Origin: an uncultured Olsenella sp. | GTDB lineage: Bacteria > Actinomycetota > Coriobacteriia > Coriobacteriales > Atopobiaceae | Reading direction: 5' to 3' | NCBI GenBank assembly: GCA_959598545.1 | Contig: CAUGFC010000022.1 | Span: 1 to 19,562, forward strand | Length of the DNA stretch: 19,562 nt | Shown: piece by piece, positions 6,346 to 13,991 of the stretch | Numbering within the stretch: position 1 is the first letter of the stretch | How the letters are laid out: every line of letters begins with the position of its first letter | Translations under genes and position numbers: made by a program | Notes under the pieces: generated by a model | Seen by the model: the letters and a program-made list of their open reading frames with translations, nothing else | Databases searched by the model: none | Told to the model about the DNA's origin: nothing

Positions 6346-6945
6346 ATGAACATCGTCTGCCTCGACCTCGAGGGTGTGCTCGTGCCCGAGATCTGGATCG
6401 CGTTCTCCGAGGAGTCCGGCATCCCGGAGCTCTCCCGCACCACACGCGACGAGCCGGACTACGACAAGCTCATGGCCTTCCGCATCGCTACGCTGCGCGA
6501 GCACGGGCTGGGGCTGTCCCAGATCCAGGACGTCATCGCGCGCATCGACCCGCTCCCCGGTGCGCGAGAGTTCCTCGACGCCCTCCGCGAGCGCACCCAG
6601 GTCGTGATTCTCTCCGACACGTTCGAGGAGTTCGCGCGCCCGCTCATGGCCAAGCTGGGCTGGCCCACGCTCATGTGCAACTCGCTCGAGGTGGCCCCGT
6701 CAGGAGAGATCCTCGCCCACCGCATGCGCTGCGAGAACTCCAAGCTCACGACCGTCTGTGCGCTTCAGAGCTGCGGCTTTGACACCATCGCCGCCGGCGA
6801 CTCCTTCAACGACCTCGCGATGATCCGCGCGAGCAAGGCGGGCTTCCTCTTCCGCAGCACGCCGCAGATCCAGGCCGACAACCCCGACCTCCCGGCGTTC
6901 ACCGAGTACGCTGACCTTCTCGCCGCCGTGACGGAGGCGCTCTAG
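6346..6945 (+). CDS. thrH: HAD-family phosphoserine phosphatase/homoserine phosphotransferase ThrH
   Basis: A 199-residue protein strongly like Pseudomonas ThrH. It opens with the same CLDLEGVLVPEIWIAF block (residues 5-20), followed by TTRDEPDYDKLM and the HAD motif II VILSDTF (87-93). Motif III Lys is probably Lys133, and motif IV is AAGDSFNDLAM (149-159) with Asp152 and Asp156. Asp7 would be the phosphorylated nucleophile. ThrH removes phosphate from phosphoserine and can pass it to homoserine, linking serine and threonine synthesis. The open frame extends upstream to 6139, but ATG 6346 has GAAGGAG 6 nt before it and matches the family start. The next gene begins 1 nt after its stop. Confidence 0.93.
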   Translation: MNIVCLDLEGVLVPEIWIAFSEESGIPELSRTTRDEPDYDKLMAFRIATLREHGLGLSQIQDVIARIDPLPGAREFLDALRERTQVVILSDTFEEFARPLMAKLGWPTLMCNSLEVAPSGEILAHRMRCENSKLTTVCALQSCGFDTIAAGDSFNDLAMIRASKAGFLFRSTPQIQADNPDLPAFTEYADLLAAVTEAL

Positions 6946-6946
6946 C

Positions 6947-7549
6947 ATGCCGACGCTCTACGTGCTCCGTCATGGGCAGACCGAGTTCAACCTGCAGAAG
7001 CGGGTCCAGGGACGCTGCGACTCGCCGCTCACCGAGCTGGGCGTCGAGCAGGCGCGGGGTGCGGGGCGCTGGCTCGCCGCGCAGGGCGTCCGCTTCGACC
7101 GGATGTGCACCTCGCCGCTCGGCCGGGCGGTCTCGACGCTCGAGGTGGTGCGCGAGGAGCTGCGCCGCTCGGGCGAGAAGGACCTGCCGCCCGTGGAGCC
7201 CATGGACGGCCTCATGGAGCGCAGCTACGGCGTGTTCGAGGGCGGGCCGCAGGCGGACGTGCCGTCGGAGCTCTGGGACCCGGGCGAGTCGCTCGTCCCG
7301 TACGGCGGTGAGGGGAGCGTCGCTCTGCGAAGGCGCATCGTCGCCGCCATGACCGACGTCATGAGCGCGCCGGGCGTCGACTGCGCGCTGGCGGTCTGTC
7401 ACGGATCCGCCACGCTGCAGTTCAAGCTCGCCTGGGAGGGGCTTGCGCGCTGCCCCCAGGACGTGCGGCTCGGCAACTGCTGCGTGCTCGTCTACGAGTT
7501 CGACCCTGAGGCGCGCACCTTCGCGTGCGAGAAGATCGTGAACCAGTAA
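6947..7549 (+). CDS. Histidine phosphatase (phosphoglycerate-mutase-like) family protein
   Basis: A 200-residue protein of branch-1 histidine phosphatase type. LRHGQTEFN (7-15) carries the phospho-accepting His9 in the RHG motif, and SPLGRAVSTLEVV (56-68) supplies the second Arg. ERSYGVFEG (91-99) is the acid-containing segment, and VCHGSATLQF (150-159) has the second catalytic His152. The substrate cannot be read from sequence: the family includes phosphoglycerate mutases, sugar phosphatases and metal-independent phosphoserine phosphatases. It begins 1 nt after thrH, with its GGAGG inside the end of thrH, so the two are co-translated. This makes a small phosphorylated metabolite such as phosphoserine plausible, but that is inference. 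Confidence 0.88.
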   Translation: MPTLYVLRHGQTEFNLQKRVQGRCDSPLTELGVEQARGAGRWLAAQGVRFDRMCTSPLGRAVSTLEVVREELRRSGEKDLPPVEPMDGLMERSYGVFEGGPQADVPSELWDPGESLVPYGGEGSVALRRRIVAAMTDVMSAPGVDCALAVCHGSATLQFKLAWEGLARCPQDVRLGNCCVLVYEFDPEARTFACEKIVNQ

Positions 7550-7617
7550 CCCACGCCAAGCGATTGCGAGCCGCTAGGCGGGGGCCTGCTGCGCCCGATT
7601 AGCCGCATATGCGTGAT

Positions 7618-7708
7618 GGCGTGTACTCACATCCCTCAATTTCGGCGGAATGTACACGCACATCTGGCGAATCCGGCGCCGAAACACGCATATCCCCAAA
7701 TTCCGGCG
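7618..7708. repeat. Three degenerate 30/31-bp tandem repeats
   Basis: Units end in TTCGGCG (7647), ATCCGGCG (7678) and TTCCGGCG (7708), giving periods of 31 and 30 bp. Each unit has a CACATC/CATATC block before an A/T-rich middle; the third contains ACGCATATCCCCAAATTCC. Arms GCGTGTAC (7619-7626) and GTACACGC (7652-7659) also form an inverted repeat across the first two units. It is too short and degenerate for a CRISPR array. Confidence 0.55.
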
Positions 7709-7764
7709 CAGCATGCGGCGTTGGGCGAGAAGGACACGAGCTTGGTGCGCGCGTGTTGGGTGCT

Positions 7765-7786
7765 ATGGATACGCCCGGCACCGCGG
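7765..7786 (+). promoter_or_regulatory. 22-bp recurring motif, copy 2 (upstream of rplC)
   Basis: ATGGATACGC followed by CCGGCACCGCGG differs from copy 1 at two positions. It lies 45 bp upstream of the candidate rplC -35 box. Confidence 0.6.
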
Positions 7787-7831
7787 AATGCGCAGCCCCA
7801 GCTCAGCATACCCAAAAATTCTATGGAGACA

Positions 7832-7860
7832 TTGTGCAGGTGCGCTGGCGCGTGTAGACT
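7832..7860 (+). promoter_or_regulatory. Candidate promoter of the rplC-led S10 cluster
   Basis: TTGTGC (7832-7837), a 17-bp spacer and TAGACT (7855-7860) make a modest sigma-70-type match, 3 of 6 and 4 of 6 consensus bases. A promoter is expected here because rplC has no same-strand ribosomal gene immediately upstream. It would give a leader of about 136 nt. Confidence 0.5.
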
Positions 7861-8002
7861 AGACGGGCTGCACAAAAAGGGGACAGCTGTGCCGAGAGGC
7901 CATGAAATACCCTTTGAGCAGCAGATACAGGACGTGGTCCGCTGGGGACGGGCGCAAGGGGCGCCCGGCAGATCCCATGACCACCGAGGGTTAGGAAAGC
8001 GT

Positions 8003-8623
8003 ATGGTCAGCACGATCCTTGGCCGCAAGCTTGGGATGACGCAGATCTGGGACGAGAACGACAACGTCGTGCCCGTCACCGTCATCCAGGCTGGCCCCTG
8101 CACTGTCTCGCAGGTCAAGACGAAGGCGACCGACGGCTACGACGCCGTCCAGATCGGCTTCGGAGACATCTCCGACAAGCACGTCAACAAGCCCATGGCC
8201 GGTCACTTCAAGGCCGCCGGCGTCGAGCCGATGCGCTACCTCCGCGAGGTCCGCGTCGAGAACGGCGAGGAGCACAAGACCGGTGACGTCGTCACCGTCG
8301 CCGACTTCGCCGACGTCAAGTCCGTCGACGTCATCGGCACCTCCAAGGGCAAGGGCTTCCAGGGCACCATCAAGCGCTGGAACTTCTCCCGCGGCCCCAT
8401 GACCCACGGCTCTCGCAACCAGCGCCGCCCGGGTTCCATCGGTCAGTGCGCCTACCCCGCGCGCGTCCGTAAGGGCCTGCACATGTACGGCCACATGGGC
8501 GACGAGCGCGTGACGGTCAAGAACCTCAAGCTCGTCCGCATCGACGCCGAGCAGAACCTCATGCTCGTCAAGGGCGCTGTCCCCGGCGGCAAGAACGCTC
8601 TCGTCCAGGTCCGCATGGCCTAA
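8003..8623 (+). CDS. rplC: 50S ribosomal protein L3
   Basis: A 206-residue L3, an early 23S-binding protein whose loop reaches toward the peptidyl transferase centre. It opens MVSTILGRKLGMTQIWDENDNVVPVTVIQAGPC. The signature GKGFQGTIKRWNFSRGPMTHGS, then RNQRRPGSIGQ, leaves no doubt. The frame is open back to 7613, but ATG 8003 matches the family start and has TTAGGAAAGC just upstream. That is a rather weak binding site, which could matter because this is the first gene after a long leader. It is first in the downstream S10 cluster, 37 nt before rplD. Confidence 0.98.
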   Translation: MVSTILGRKLGMTQIWDENDNVVPVTVIQAGPCTVSQVKTKATDGYDAVQIGFGDISDKHVNKPMAGHFKAAGVEPMRYLREVRVENGEEHKTGDVVTVADFADVKSVDVIGTSKGKGFQGTIKRWNFSRGPMTHGSRNQRRPGSIGQCAYPARVRKGLHMYGHMGDERVTVKNLKLVRIDAEQNLMLVKGAVPGGKNALVQVRMA

Positions 8624-8660
8624 GTGCCAGGAAATCTCTTAGGCTAACAAGGAGGACAGA

Positions 8661-9287
8661 ATGTCCAAGTACGCAATCAAGAACGTCGAGGGGGCTGAGG
8701 TCGGCCAGGCCGAGCTCTCCGCCGACGTCTTCGGCATCGAGCCGAACATCCCCGTCATCCACCAGGTCGTGGTCTGCCAGGACAGCTGCGCTCGTCAGGG
8801 CACCCACGCCGTGAAGAACCGTCACGACGTCTCTGGCGGCGGCGCCAAGCCCTACCGTCAGAAGGGCACCGGCCGCGCTCGCCAGGGTTCCACCCGCGCT
8901 GCGCAGTGGACCGGTGGCGGCGTCGTCTTCGGCCCCACCCCGCGCACCCACAACAAGCGCATCAACAACAAGATGGTGAAGCTCGCCATGCGCTCCGTGC
9001 TCTCCGGCAAGGTCGCCGACCAGGAGCTCGTGCTCGTCGACGCCCTCTCCTTCGAGAAGCCGTCCACGAAGCAGGCCAAGGCCCTTCTCGGCGCCCTCGG
9101 CATCGGCGACAAGCGCGTGACCATCGTCGTCCCCGACGATGACGTCAACACCTACCTCTCGTTCCGCAACCTCGCCGGCGTCAACGTCATCGGCGTCTCC
9201 GAGGCCACCACGCGCACCCTCATCGACAACGGCGCGCTCGTCATGACCGCCGACATCGCGAATCAGTTCGGGGAGGTGCTCGCATAA
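8661..9287 (+). CDS. rplD: 50S ribosomal protein L4
   Basis: A 208-residue L4, whose extended loop narrows the peptide exit tunnel. The loop region is clear: RHDVSGGGAKPYRQKGTGRARQGSTRAAQWTGGGVVFGP. It is followed by THNKRINNKMVKLAMRSVLSGK and a C-terminal globular half ending ITRTLIDNGALVMT-like, here TTRTLIDNGALVMTADIANQFGEVL. In E. coli L4 also represses the S10 operon by acting on the leader before rpsJ. Here the corresponding leader would be the one before rplC, if that control exists. ATG 8661 follows AAGGAGGACAGA. Its TAA stop overlaps the rplW ATG by one base (TAATG). Confidence 0.98.
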   Translation: MSKYAIKNVEGAEVGQAELSADVFGIEPNIPVIHQVVVCQDSCARQGTHAVKNRHDVSGGGAKPYRQKGTGRARQGSTRAAQWTGGGVVFGPTPRTHNKRINNKMVKLAMRSVLSGKVADQELVLVDALSFEKPSTKQAKALLGALGIGDKRVTIVVPDDDVNTYLSFRNLAGVNVIGVSEATTRTLIDNGALVMTADIANQFGEVLA

Positions 9288-9589
9288 TGAACTCCGCCTA
9301 CGACGTGATCATCCGCCCGATCGTCTCCGAGCGTTCCTTCGACCTCATGGAGCAGGGCAAGTACACCTTCGAGGTGGCCAAGTCCGCCCCCAAGGAGGAG
9401 ATCGCCAGCGCCGTGGAGAAGCTCTTCGGCGTCCACGTGGTCAAGGTCAACACGCTCAACGTCTCCGGCAAGAAGAAGCGCGTCCGCTACCAGACCCCTG
9501 GTACCACGCGCTCCTGGAAGAAGGCCGTCGTGACCCTCGCCGCCGGCGAGACGATCGAGATCTTCGGCAACCAGCAGGCCGCTGAGTAG
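9287..9589 (+). CDS. rplW: 50S ribosomal protein L23
   Basis: A 100-residue L23, located at the tunnel exit where it docks trigger factor and the signal recognition particle. YDVIIRPIVSERSFDLMEQGKYTFEVA (5-31) and VEKLFGVHVVKVNTLNVSGKKKRVR (43-67) are the family core. The ATG shares one base with the rplD stop, implying translational coupling. It is followed by an unusually long 136-bp gap before rplB, with a hairpin, motif copy 3 and a second hairpin, so mRNA processing or a second promoter is possible there. Confidence 0.98.
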   Translation: MNSAYDVIIRPIVSERSFDLMEQGKYTFEVAKSAPKEEIASAVEKLFGVHVVKVNTLNVSGKKKRVRYQTPGTTRSWKKAVVTLAAGETIEIFGNQQAAE

Positions 9590-9596
9590 CGCTTCC

Positions 9597-9622
9597 GCCC
9601 GGGCCCCGCTTGGAGCTCGGGC
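9597..9622 (+). terminator. Hairpin just after rplW
   Basis: Arms GCCCGGGC (9597-9604) and GCTCGGGC (9615-9622) pair over 8 bp with one G-U, around a 10-nt loop. There is no T-run. It may be an attenuator or a processing site, because rplB follows on the same strand. Confidence 0.4.
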
Positions 9623-9637
9623 AGCATGCCGCGCGGG

Positions 9638-9659
9638 ATGGATACGCGCGGTACCGTGG
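9638..9659 (+). promoter_or_regulatory. 22-bp recurring motif, copy 3 (upstream of rplB)
   Basis: ATGGATACGC followed by GCGGTACCGTGG differs from copy 1 at three positions. Here CGG-TA-CCG forms a perfect 8-bp palindrome. It lies 66 bp before rplB, within the S10 cluster. No clear -35/-10 pair follows it. Confidence 0.6.
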
Positions 9660-9670
9660 TAATCCGGTGT

Positions 9671-9696
9671 CGGTCCGCCACTCCCTGAGCGGGCCG
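9671..9696 (+). promoter_or_regulatory. Leader hairpin before rplB
   Basis: CGGTCCGC (9671-9678) pairs with GCGGGCCG (9689-9696), 8 bp with one G-U, around a 10-nt loop. It lies 29 nt upstream of the rplB start codon. It could modulate rplB translation; no known L2-binding motif was recognised. Confidence 0.4.
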
Positions 9697-9725
9697 GCCA
9701 ACGGAACAGAAGGGAAAGGTTTTAC

Positions 9726-10562
<837 letters not shown>

Positions 10563-10592
10563 TCGGAACACGAGTAGTAGGAGATAGAAAGC

Positions 10593-10853
10593 ATGAGCAG
10601 AAGTCTCAAGAAGGGCCCGTTCGTGGAGACTCGCCTCCTCGCGCGTGTCGCCGCTCAGAACGAGGCCGGCACCAAGGAGGTCATCAAGACCTGGTCGCGC
10701 TCCTCGACCATCTTCCCCGAGATGGTCGGTCACACGATCGCCGTCCACGACGGCCGCAAGCACGTGCCCGTGTACGTCACCGAGTCCATGGTCGGGCACA
10801 AGCTGGGCGAGTTCGCCCCCACCCGCACGTTCCGTGGCCACAAGGCCAACTAG
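10593..10853 (+). CDS. rpsS: 30S ribosomal protein S19
   Basis: An 86-residue S19, slightly shorter than the common 92-93 because the C-terminal tail is short. S19 pairs with S13 in the 30S head near the A site. MSRSLKKGPFVETRLL, KTWSRSSTIFPEMVGHTIAVHDGRKHVPVYVTESMVGHKLGEFAPTRTFRGH covers the whole S19 signature. ATG 10593 follows TAGGAGATAGAAAGC. rplV begins 15 nt after its stop. Confidence 0.97.
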   Translation: MSRSLKKGPFVETRLLARVAAQNEAGTKEVIKTWSRSSTIFPEMVGHTIAVHDGRKHVPVYVTESMVGHKLGEFAPTRTFRGHKAN

Positions 10854-10868
10854 GGAGGTAGGAGCTAG

Positions 10869-11228
10869 ATGCCTCAGAACAACACCAACGAGGTTCGCGC
10901 CACGGCCAAGTACGTGCGCATCGCGCCGCGCAAGGCCCGCGCCGTCGTCTCGCTGATCCGCAACCTCCCCGTCGAGAAGGCCCTCGAGGTCCTGCAGTTC
11001 TCGACCCGCGCTGCCTCCGTCGACGTGGCCAAGGTCCTGCGCTCCGCGATCGCCAACGCCGAGAACAACAACGGCATGCGCGCCGAGAACCTCTTCGTCA
11101 AGCTTGCCTACGTTGACGAGGGCCCCACCCTCAAGCGCATCCGTCCGCGCGCCAAGGGCTCTGCCTCCCGCATCAACAAGCGCATGAGCCACATTACCGT
11201 CGTCGTCGCTCCTCGAAAGGAGGCGTAA
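10869..11228 (+). CDS. rplV: 50S ribosomal protein L22
   Basis: A 119-residue L22, whose beta-hairpin lines the exit tunnel beside L4. The N-terminal core VRATAKYVRIAPRKARAVVSLIRNLPVEKALEVL fits the family. The hairpin and end segment VDEGPTLKRIRPRAKGSASRINKRMSHITVVV are intact, with no deletion of the kind associated with macrolide resistance. ATG 10869 follows GGGAGGTAGGAG, and rpsC starts 6 nt after its stop. Confidence 0.97.
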   Translation: MPQNNTNEVRATAKYVRIAPRKARAVVSLIRNLPVEKALEVLQFSTRAASVDVAKVLRSAIANAENNNGMRAENLFVKLAYVDEGPTLKRIRPRAKGSASRINKRMSHITVVVAPRKEA

Positions 11229-11234
11229 GCGAGC

Positions 11235-12370
<1,136 letters not shown>

Positions 12371-12373
12371 TCA

Positions 12374-12589
12374 ATGAAGTACAAGGACATCCAGGCCATG
12401 AGCGACGACGAGCTCGCCAAGAAGCTGGAGGAGGGCCGCGCTGAGCTGTTCAACCTCCGCTTCCAGATGGCCACGAGCCAGCTCGACAACACGGCTCGCG
12501 TCAAGACCGTGAAGAAGGACATCGCGCGCGTCCTCACCGAGCAGCGCGCCCGTCAGATCGCCGCGGAGAAGTCCGCTGCCCAGAACTAA
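12374..12589 (+). CDS. rpmC: 50S ribosomal protein L29
   Basis: A 71-residue, two-helix protein at the tunnel exit next to L23. MKYKDIQAMSDDELAKKLEEGRAELFNLRFQMATSQLDNTARVKTVKKDIARVLTEQRAR contains the family motif LFNLRFQ-A-x-x-Q-L-x-N. ATG 12374 follows GGGGAGGAATAGTCA in the end of rplP. It is followed 14 nt later by rpsQ. Confidence 0.97.
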   Translation: MKYKDIQAMSDDELAKKLEEGRAELFNLRFQMATSQLDNTARVKTVKKDIARVLTEQRARQIAAEKSAAQN

Positions 12590-12603
12590 CCAGGAGAATG
12601 ACT

Positions 12604-12870
12604 ATGGCTGAGACCGAGAAGAGGAACGCGCGCAAGGTCGTCACCGGGACGGTCGTCTCCATCTCTGGCGACAAGTCCATCACGGTGAAGATCGACTACC
12701 GCAAGCGTCACCCCAAGTACGGCAAGATGATGACCATCTCGAAGAAGCTCCACGCCCACGACGAGAAGAACGAGTGCGGCGTCGGCGACCTCGTGACCGT
12801 CATGGAGACGCGTCCGCTCTCCAAGACCAAGCGTTGGCGTCTCGTGGAGATCGTCGAGCGCGCCAAGTAA
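12604..12870 (+). CDS. rpsQ: 30S ribosomal protein S17
   Basis: An 88-residue OB-fold protein that binds 16S rRNA early in assembly. RKVVTGTVVSISGDKSITVKIDYRKRHPKYGKMMTISKKLHAHDEKNECGVGDLVTVMETRPLSKTKRWRLVEIVE is complete. Two in-frame ATGs exist. The second (12604) is preferred because AGGAG at 12592-12596 is 7 nt upstream of it, whereas the first (12598) lies immediately next to that site. It is followed by a 76-bp gap with a hairpin before rplN. Confidence 0.97.
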   Translation: MAETEKRNARKVVTGTVVSISGDKSITVKIDYRKRHPKYGKMMTISKKLHAHDEKNECGVGDLVTVMETRPLSKTKRWRLVEIVERAK

Positions 12871-12884
12871 GTATCAGTGACAAG

Positions 12885-12924
12885 CTCCCCAAGTGCGTCG
12901 CGCGTGTGGGCGCACCTCTGGGAG
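12885..12924 (+). promoter_or_regulatory. Two-part hairpin between rpsQ and rplN
   Basis: CTCCC (12885-12889) pairs with GGGAG (12920-12924), and GTGCG (12893-12897) with CGCAC (12911-12915). The helices are separated by an internal loop. An alternative pairing of CGTGT with ACACG downstream is possible. There is no T-run; it could be an attenuator or processing site ahead of rplN. Confidence 0.4.
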
Positions 12925-12946
12925 GCACACGTTCGGAGGAACACCA

Positions 12947-13315
12947 ATGATTCAGATGGAGACCATGCTCAACGTCGCTGACAACAGCGGCGCTCGGCGC
13001 GTGAAGTGCGTCAAGGTCCTCGGTGGCTCCAAGCGTCGCTACGCCGGCCTTGCCGACGTCATCATCGGCGCCGTTCAGGAGGCCACCCCGGGCGGCTCGG
13101 TGAAGAAGGGCGACATCGTCCGCTGCGTCATCGTGCGCACCACCAAGGAGACCCGCCGCAAGGACGGCAGCTACATCAAGTTCGACCAGAACGCCTGCGT
13201 CCTGGTCGACAAGGAGGGCGAGCCCAAGGGCACCCGTATCTTCGGGCCCGTCGCTCGTGAGCTCCGCGACCACAAGTACATGAAGATCGTCTCGCTCGCG
13301 CCTGAGACGCTCTAG
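12947..13315 (+). CDS. rplN: 50S ribosomal protein L14
   Basis: A 122-residue L14, exactly the usual length. L14 contacts the 30S subunit at an intersubunit bridge. MIQMETMLNVADNSGARRVKCVKVLGGSKRRYAGLADVIIGAVQEA is the family N-terminus and ARELRDHKYMKIVSLAPETL the C-terminus. The frame is open back to 12893, but ATG 12947 matches the family start and follows TTCGGAGGAACACCA. It begins the classical spc gene order; rplX follows after 13 nt. Confidence 0.98.
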   Translation: MIQMETMLNVADNSGARRVKCVKVLGGSKRRYAGLADVIIGAVQEATPGGSVKKGDIVRCVIVRTTKETRRKDGSYIKFDQNACVLVDKEGEPKGTRIFGPVARELRDHKYMKIVSLAPETL

Positions 13316-13328
13316 GGAGTGAGTGAAT

Positions 13329-13646
13329 ATGGCGAAGATGAACGTGAAGACGGGCGACAAGGTCGTCGTCCTCTCCGGTAAGGACAAGGGCAAGGAGGGC
13401 CTGGTCATCCGTGCCCTCCCCGCCGAGGGCAAGGTCATCGTCGAGGGCGTCGCCGTCGTCAAGAAGGCCGTCCGCCCGACCGCCCAGAACCAGCAGGGTG
13501 GCTTCGTCGAGAAGGAGGCGGCCATCGACGTGTCCAACGTCATGCTGGTCTGCCCCAAGTGCGGCAAGCCCACGCGCGTCGGCCACGACGTCAACGACAA
13601 GGGCGACAAGGTCCGCGTCTGCAAGAAGTGCGGCGCCCAGTTCTAA
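13329..13646 (+). CDS. rplX: 50S ribosomal protein L24 (zinc-ribbon form)
   Basis: A 105-residue L24, an assembly-initiator protein at the tunnel exit. MAKMNVKTGDKVVVLSGKDKGKEGLVIRALPAEGKVIVEGV contains the KOW motif. The C-terminal part has four cysteines in two pairs, CPKC (75-78) and CKKC (98-101), which probably bind zinc; many L24 proteins lack one or more of these. ATG 13329 is chosen over GTG 13323 because AGGGAG at 13314-13319 is 9 nt away from ATG but only 3 nt from GTG. The gene is followed by nested palindrome copy B. Confidence 0.97.
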   Translation: MAKMNVKTGDKVVVLSGKDKGKEGLVIRALPAEGKVIVEGVAVVKKAVRPTAQNQQGGFVEKEAAIDVSNVMLVCPKCGKPTRVGHDVNDKGDKVRVCKKCGAQF

Positions 13647-13670
13647 GAGCCTGAGCCCCACGTACCTGAC

Positions 13671-13738
13671 GAGAGCCCCCGGATTTCCTTCGAGAAGTGC
13701 GCTTCGCGGAACTTCTCTCCGGAAATCCGGGGGCTCTC
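13671..13738. terminator. Nested palindrome, copy B: probable terminator after rplX
   Basis: The outer arms 13671-13688 and 13721-13738 are perfectly complementary over 18 bp. The inner stem is GAGAAGT (13692-13698) with ACTTCTC (13711-13717), closed by a CGC-TTC-GCG tip. Its inner 32 nt match copy A at 30 positions, while the outer arms differ in sequence but stay fully paired. There is no T-run on either side, as is common in GC-rich actinobacteria. Confidence 0.75.
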
Positions 13739-13834
13739 TGCGTTGACTGCACGGCAGGCTCGTTCTTGTCGCCGCCCTGGCCTGTGCTCGAGAGCGTGGC
13801 GGAATGTGCAGGAACGGTGCCGTCGAGTTCGTCG

Positions 13835-13863
13835 TTCCCTTTTGTGGAGAAAGGGCGTAATAT
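13835..13863 (+). promoter_or_regulatory. Candidate promoter for the rplE-led unit, with an internal dyad
   Basis: TTCCCT (13835-13840), a 17-bp spacer and TAATAT (13858-13863) form a weak-to-moderate match. A perfect 6-bp inverted repeat, CCCTTT (13837-13842) and AAAGGG (13850-13855), sits across the -35 edge and spacer, where a bound protein could block polymerase. The location just after a terminator-like element supports a promoter here. Confidence 0.45.
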
Positions 13864-13893
13864 GTTTCCTTGCGTCTGTAGGTAGGGAGGATT

Positions 13894-13963
13894 CTGCCTC
13901 GGGCGCATGACAAGGCTCCCGGCCCCGCCAAGGCAGGGAGGCACGAGGTTGGAAACCCCGTGC
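13894..13963 (+). promoter_or_regulatory. Structured leader upstream of rplE
   Basis: CTGCCT (13894-13899) can pair with AGGCAG (13931-13936). A second hairpin follows at once, with arms 13941-13950 and 13954-13963 that pair at 9 of 10 positions (one A-C mismatch) around a GGA loop. It ends about 28 nt before the rplE ATG. In E. coli the rplE start region is where S8 represses the spc operon; no match to that S8 site was established here. Confidence 0.4.
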
Positions 13964-13991
13964 TGAGAACCCCAGGATCTAAGGAGCGAAC

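Larger units (their letters stand above)
7550..8002 (+). other. Repeat-rich intergenic region and S10-cluster leader (453 bp)
   Basis: No gene is supported; a long open frame here is only an upstream extension of rplC. The region holds, in order, a 10-bp palindrome CGCATATGCG (7604-7613), a degenerate 30/31-bp tandem repeat (7618-7708), motif copy 2 (7765-7786), a candidate promoter (7832-7860) and a leader of about 136 nt. The leader contains the hairpin GGGCGC-AAGGG-GCGCCC. Confidence 0.6.
13647..13991 (+). other. 345-bp gap inside the spc gene order
   Basis: No gene is supported in this unusually long spacer. It holds nested palindrome copy B (13671-13738), about 95 bp with no recognised feature apart from an isolated TTGACT at 13743, a candidate promoter (13835-13863) with an internal dyad, and a leader of about 120 nt with hairpins before rplE. 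Confidence 0.65.

Noticed and set aside
7618..7708. CRISPR-like array
   Set aside because: Only three degenerate units are directly adjacent with no unique spacers, and no cas gene is present.
7742..7769. Reading the 22-bp motif as a -10 element (TTGGTG-N16-TATGGA at copy 2)
   Set aside because: The bases at the start of the would-be -10 are not conserved in copies 1 and 3, and these lack a -35 at suitable spacing. The conserved part extends well beyond a -10 box.
7613..8002. An in-frame 130-residue N-terminal extension of L3
   Set aside because: L3 proteins start at MVSTILGRKLGMTQ; the extension covers repeats, motif copy 2 and the promoter and shows no protein-like composition.
4514..8002. 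The non-ribosomal block as a phage or defence island
   Set aside because: There is no integrase, transposase, toxin-antitoxin pair, nuclease or attachment site. The genes are a regulator, a redox protein and metabolic phosphatases with host-like codon use.
13743..13771. TTGACT as a -35 box for rplE
   Set aside because: No acceptable -10 hexamer occurs 16-18 bp downstream, so the TAATAT site at 13858 was preferred.
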